Shown here in pieces: positions 6,238-7,622 of a stretch of 7,622 nt of DNA. Both the position numbers and the translations under genes were made by a program. Origin of the DNA: Streptomyces sp. NRRL S-118 (GTDB lineage Bacteria; Actinomycetota; Actinomycetes; Streptomycetales; Streptomycetaceae); contig NZ_KL591024.1 of assembly GCF_000716335.1 (NCBI RefSeq), positions 90,838 through 98,459 of the forward strand, given 5' to 3'. Numbering within the stretch: position 1 is the first letter of the stretch; each line of letters starts with the position of its first letter. Below the pieces are notes generated by a model. It saw only the letters and a list, made by a program, of their open reading frames with translations, was not told the DNA's origin and searched no databases.

Positions 6238-6260
6238 GCAACGGGGACTGTTCCCCGTGC
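6238..6260. terminator. Intergenic stem-loop between the two hydrolase genes
   Basis: ACGGGGA at 6241-6247 pairs perfectly with TCCCCGT at 6252-6258 around the tetraloop CTGT, and GC/GC adds two outer pairs across a bulged A at 6240. It begins 17 bases after the alpha/beta hydrolase stop. TTTT follows it on the plus strand, so the classical U-run lies on the opposite strand from both genes. On the gene strand it may be a partial terminator, an attenuator or an mRNA-stability element. Confidence 0.55.
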
Positions 6261-6277
6261 TTTTCGGTGTCCGCGGC

Positions 6278-7174
6278 TCACGCGGCCAGCGCGCGGCGCA
6301 GCACTGCGGCGAGCTCGGCGATCTGCCGCTGCGAGACCTCGGCGGACAGGATCGCCTGTGACCCGTGGAAGGTTCCGGGCCACTGGTGGAGCTCGACCGG
6401 AACGCCGGCCCGCAGCAGGCGCAGCGCGTACTCGATGCCTTCGTCGCGGACGGGGTCGAACTCCGCGGTCGCGATGTAGGCCGGTGGCAGGCCGGACAGG
6501 TCGGTGGCCCGGGCCGGGGCGGCGTACGGTGTGGCGGGCCGGGAGCCCAGGTAGTACCGCCACACCGTGGTGAGCGTGTCGCGATCGTGCCAGGGCGTGT
6601 CGGTGAAGTTGCGCTGCGACCACGTCTCCTGCCGGTCGTCGAGCCCGGGCTGGTTGAGCAGTTGGAAGCGGATCGGCGGCCCCTGCTCGTCGCGAGCCCG
6701 CAGCGACACCGCGGCCGCGAGCCCCGCACCGGCGCTGTGGCCTCCGACCGCGATCCGCTCCGGGTCGATACCGAGATCGGCCGCGTGTTCGGCGGTCCAG
6801 GTCAGTACGGCGTACGCGTCGTCGAACGCCGCCGGGAACGGATGCTCCGGCGACCGCCGGTAGTCCACCGAGATCACGACCGCGCCGGAGCCTGCCGCGA
6901 GCCGGGTGGCCCACGGGTGCTCGGTGTCCAGGTCGCCGAAGACGAATCCGCCGCCGTGCAGCCAGACGATGGCGCCTCGTGCCTGGTGCGGGCGGTGGAT
7001 CCGCACCGCCACGTCCGGGTCGGCGGTCACCGTGCGGTCCTCCACCTCCAGGCCCGTGGTGTCCGGCGCCGGAATCGCGGCGGCACGCTCCGCGAAGTTC
7101 CTGCGGGCAGCGACCGGGTCGTTCATGTCGGGCTTGGGAAGGAACGGTATGAACGCTTCGAGTTCGGGATCCAT
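6278..7174 (-). CDS. Alpha/beta hydrolase, hormone-sensitive-lipase (HSL) family esterase
   Basis: This 298-residue cytoplasmic serine esterase, with no signal peptide, belongs to the bacterial HSL-type (family IV) carboxylesterases, which act on short-chain esters or lactones. The sequence shows the oxyanion-hole motif His73-Gly-Gly-Gly in WLHGGGFVFGD, the SVDYRRSPEHPFPAA block at 102-116, and the nucleophile Ser147 in GGHSAGAGLA. The acid is probably Asp240 in EFDPVRDEG, and the catalytic histidine His270 is in GTFHGSQ. Length and N-terminal cap segment are normal for the family. ATG 7174 (MDPELEAF) is preferred because GAGG lies 9 bases upstream; an in-frame ATG at 7183 has that GAGG directly against it. 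The gene precedes the serine hydrolase on the same strand and is likely partly co-transcribed. The substrate is unknown. Confidence 0.92.
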   Translation of the reverse strand: MDPELEAFIPFLPKPDMNDPVAARRNFAERAAAIPAPDTTGLEVEDRTVTADPDVAVRIHRPHQARGAIVWLHGGGFVFGDLDTEHPWATRLAAGSGAVVISVDYRRSPEHPFPAAFDDAYAVLTWTAEHAADLGIDPERIAVGGHSAGAGLAAAVSLRARDEQGPPIRFQLLNQPGLDDRQETWSQRNFTDTPWHDRDTLTTVWRYYLGSRPATPYAAPARATDLSGLPPAYIATAEFDPVRDEGIEYALRLLRAGVPVELHQWPGTFHGSQAILSAEVSQRQIAELAAVLRRALAA

Positions 7175-7240
7175 GACGTCCATCCTCACGGTCGCCGCCC
7201 GAGGGTTCACCCGCCATTCGTCGCGCATCCCCACCCGCTC

Positions 7241-7258
7241 GCGCGCCGTTCGGCGCGC
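7241..7258. repeat. GC-rich inverted repeat upstream of the alpha/beta hydrolase
   Basis: GCGCGCCG-TT-CGGCGCGC is an 8-base-arm inverted repeat, and a perfect 12-base palindrome TGCCCCGGGGCA follows at 7270-7281. Both lie between the alpha/beta hydrolase start and the candidate operator at 7346. Their GC content makes chance plausible. I see no gene between 7175 and 7433. Confidence 0.35.
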
Positions 7259-7345
7259 CACGAGCCGCGTGCCCCGGGGCAAGGCACGGACGCCCGACGC
7301 CGCCGCCTGAGCGGTTGTCTGCCGCCAAAAGCCTTGGGGCACAGG

Positions 7346-7361
7346 TGAGTACGCGTACTCA
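7346..7361. promoter_or_regulatory. Candidate operator: perfect 16-base palindrome
   Basis: TGAGTACGCGTACTCA is fully self-complementary and less GC-rich than its surroundings. Length and form are typical of TetR-family operators. It lies 72 bases before the lipoprotein start (plus strand) and 171 bases before the alpha/beta hydrolase start (minus strand). It could therefore control one or both divergent units. The regulator gene is not in the window. Confidence 0.6.
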
Positions 7362-7381
7362 TGTCCCCCGGATGCATGGTT

Positions 7382-7407
7382 CGTACCGTGAGCCTGACTT
7401 CGGTACG
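7382..7407. promoter_or_regulatory. Inverted repeat near the lipoprotein start
   Basis: CGTACCG and CGGTACG are perfect 7-base arms separated by 12 bases. The second arm ends 26 bases before the lipoprotein ATG, so the element would lie in the promoter or 5' leader. It shares the GTAC core with the 16-base palindrome just upstream. Confidence 0.4.
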
Positions 7408-7423
7408 GGGGGCGCAGAGGTGC

Positions 7424-7428
7424 GGAGG
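7424..7428 (+). promoter_or_regulatory. Ribosome binding site of the lipoprotein gene
   Basis: GGAGG lies 5 bases before the ATG at 7434. It supports that start over the in-frame ATG four codons later at 7446. Confidence 0.7.
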
Positions 7429-7433
7429 AACGC

Positions 7434-7622
7434 ATGGGGCAGGGCATGTCAGGAGTGGCCGTACGGTACGGATCCGGGCAGCGGCGCAGGTCTGCCGCGG
7501 TGGCGGCTCTGATCGTCCTCGCGACGCCGGTACTCGGCGCCTGCGGCACGGAGCGCGTGACGACGGGGGCGACCAACCGGACGGCGACCGGCGGCACGAC
7601 GACCGACGGGAGCACGACCGAC
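7434..7622 (+). CDS. Lipoprotein, N-terminal part only
   Basis: The 63 visible residues have a lipoprotein signal: MGQGMSGVAVRYGSGQRRR is the positively charged N-region and AAVAALIVLATPV (21-33) the hydrophobic core. The lipobox LGAC has the lipidated Cys37. Export and attachment to the outer face of the membrane by the Lgt/Lsp pathway are expected. The residues after Cys37 are rich in Thr, Gly and Asp, a typical flexible tether. The rest of the protein lies beyond the right edge, so its family and function cannot be named. The gene is divergent from the alpha/beta hydrolase and has two inverted repeats upstream, so it may be regulated. Codons are strongly G/C-ending, as in its neighbours. 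Confidence 0.8.
   Translation, partial: MGQGMSGVAVRYGSGQRRRSAAVAALIVLATPVLGACGTERVTTGATNRTATGGTTTDGSTTD

Noticed and set aside
4920..7328. Apparent 802-codon minus-strand gene continuing upstream of the serine hydrolase
   Set aside because: The alpha/beta hydrolase occupies another frame over 6278-7174. The signal peptide and ribosome site at 6209 mark the true start of the serine hydrolase, so the extension is noncoding in that frame.
7175..7615. Long N-terminal extension of the alpha/beta hydrolase
   Set aside because: The extension is Arg/Pro-rich, runs through the candidate operator and into the antisense of the lipoprotein gene. HSL-family proteins normally begin close to the MDPELEAF segment.

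Overview
The window looks like a piece of a high-GC actinobacterial chromosome, most likely Streptomyces or a close relative. GC is very high, codon third positions are almost all G or C, GTG is used as a start, and the proteins include a Tat-type secreted cell-wall enzyme and a lipoprotein. The left edge is probably a contig end, because bases 3-20 match the Tn5/Nextera mosaic-end adapter rather than genome.

Layout, left to right. (1) A GNAT acetyltransferase, minus strand, cut at its C-terminus by the adapter. (2) A YihY/BrkB-type six-helix membrane protein, minus strand, 36-37 bases upstream of the GNAT gene and probably co-transcribed with it. (3) A 273-base gap with a strong terminator-like hairpin and one copy of a 19-base direct repeat near each end. 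(4) A Tat-exported, 586-residue cell-wall hydrolase with a jelly-roll-like middle and a C-terminal NlpC/P60 domain, minus strand. (5) A 481-base divergent intergenic region with two candidate operator palindromes and three head-to-tail 40-base repeats. (6) An arginase/agmatinase-family gene, plus strand, broken by a frameshift near 4484-4490. (7) A compact convergent terminator region. (8) A secreted serine hydrolase of the beta-lactamase/DD-peptidase fold and, upstream of it, a hormone-sensitive-lipase-type alpha/beta hydrolase, both minus strand and separated by 68 bases holding a hairpin. (9) A second divergent region with a perfect 16-base palindrome, then the start of a lipoprotein gene, plus strand, that runs off the right edge.

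How the genes fit together: two secreted enzymes (NlpC/P60 and the DD-peptidase-like serine hydrolase) plausibly act on peptidoglycan or other extracellular substrates, and the membrane protein and lipoprotein also belong to the envelope. The genes form separate small transcription units, and nothing shows that they work as one system. I see no mobile element, CRISPR array, RNA gene or clearly novel multi-gene system. The most informative unexplained signals are regulatory or structural: the palindromes at 3927-3946 and 7346-7361, the 40-base tandem repeats, and a shared sequence at three start codons.
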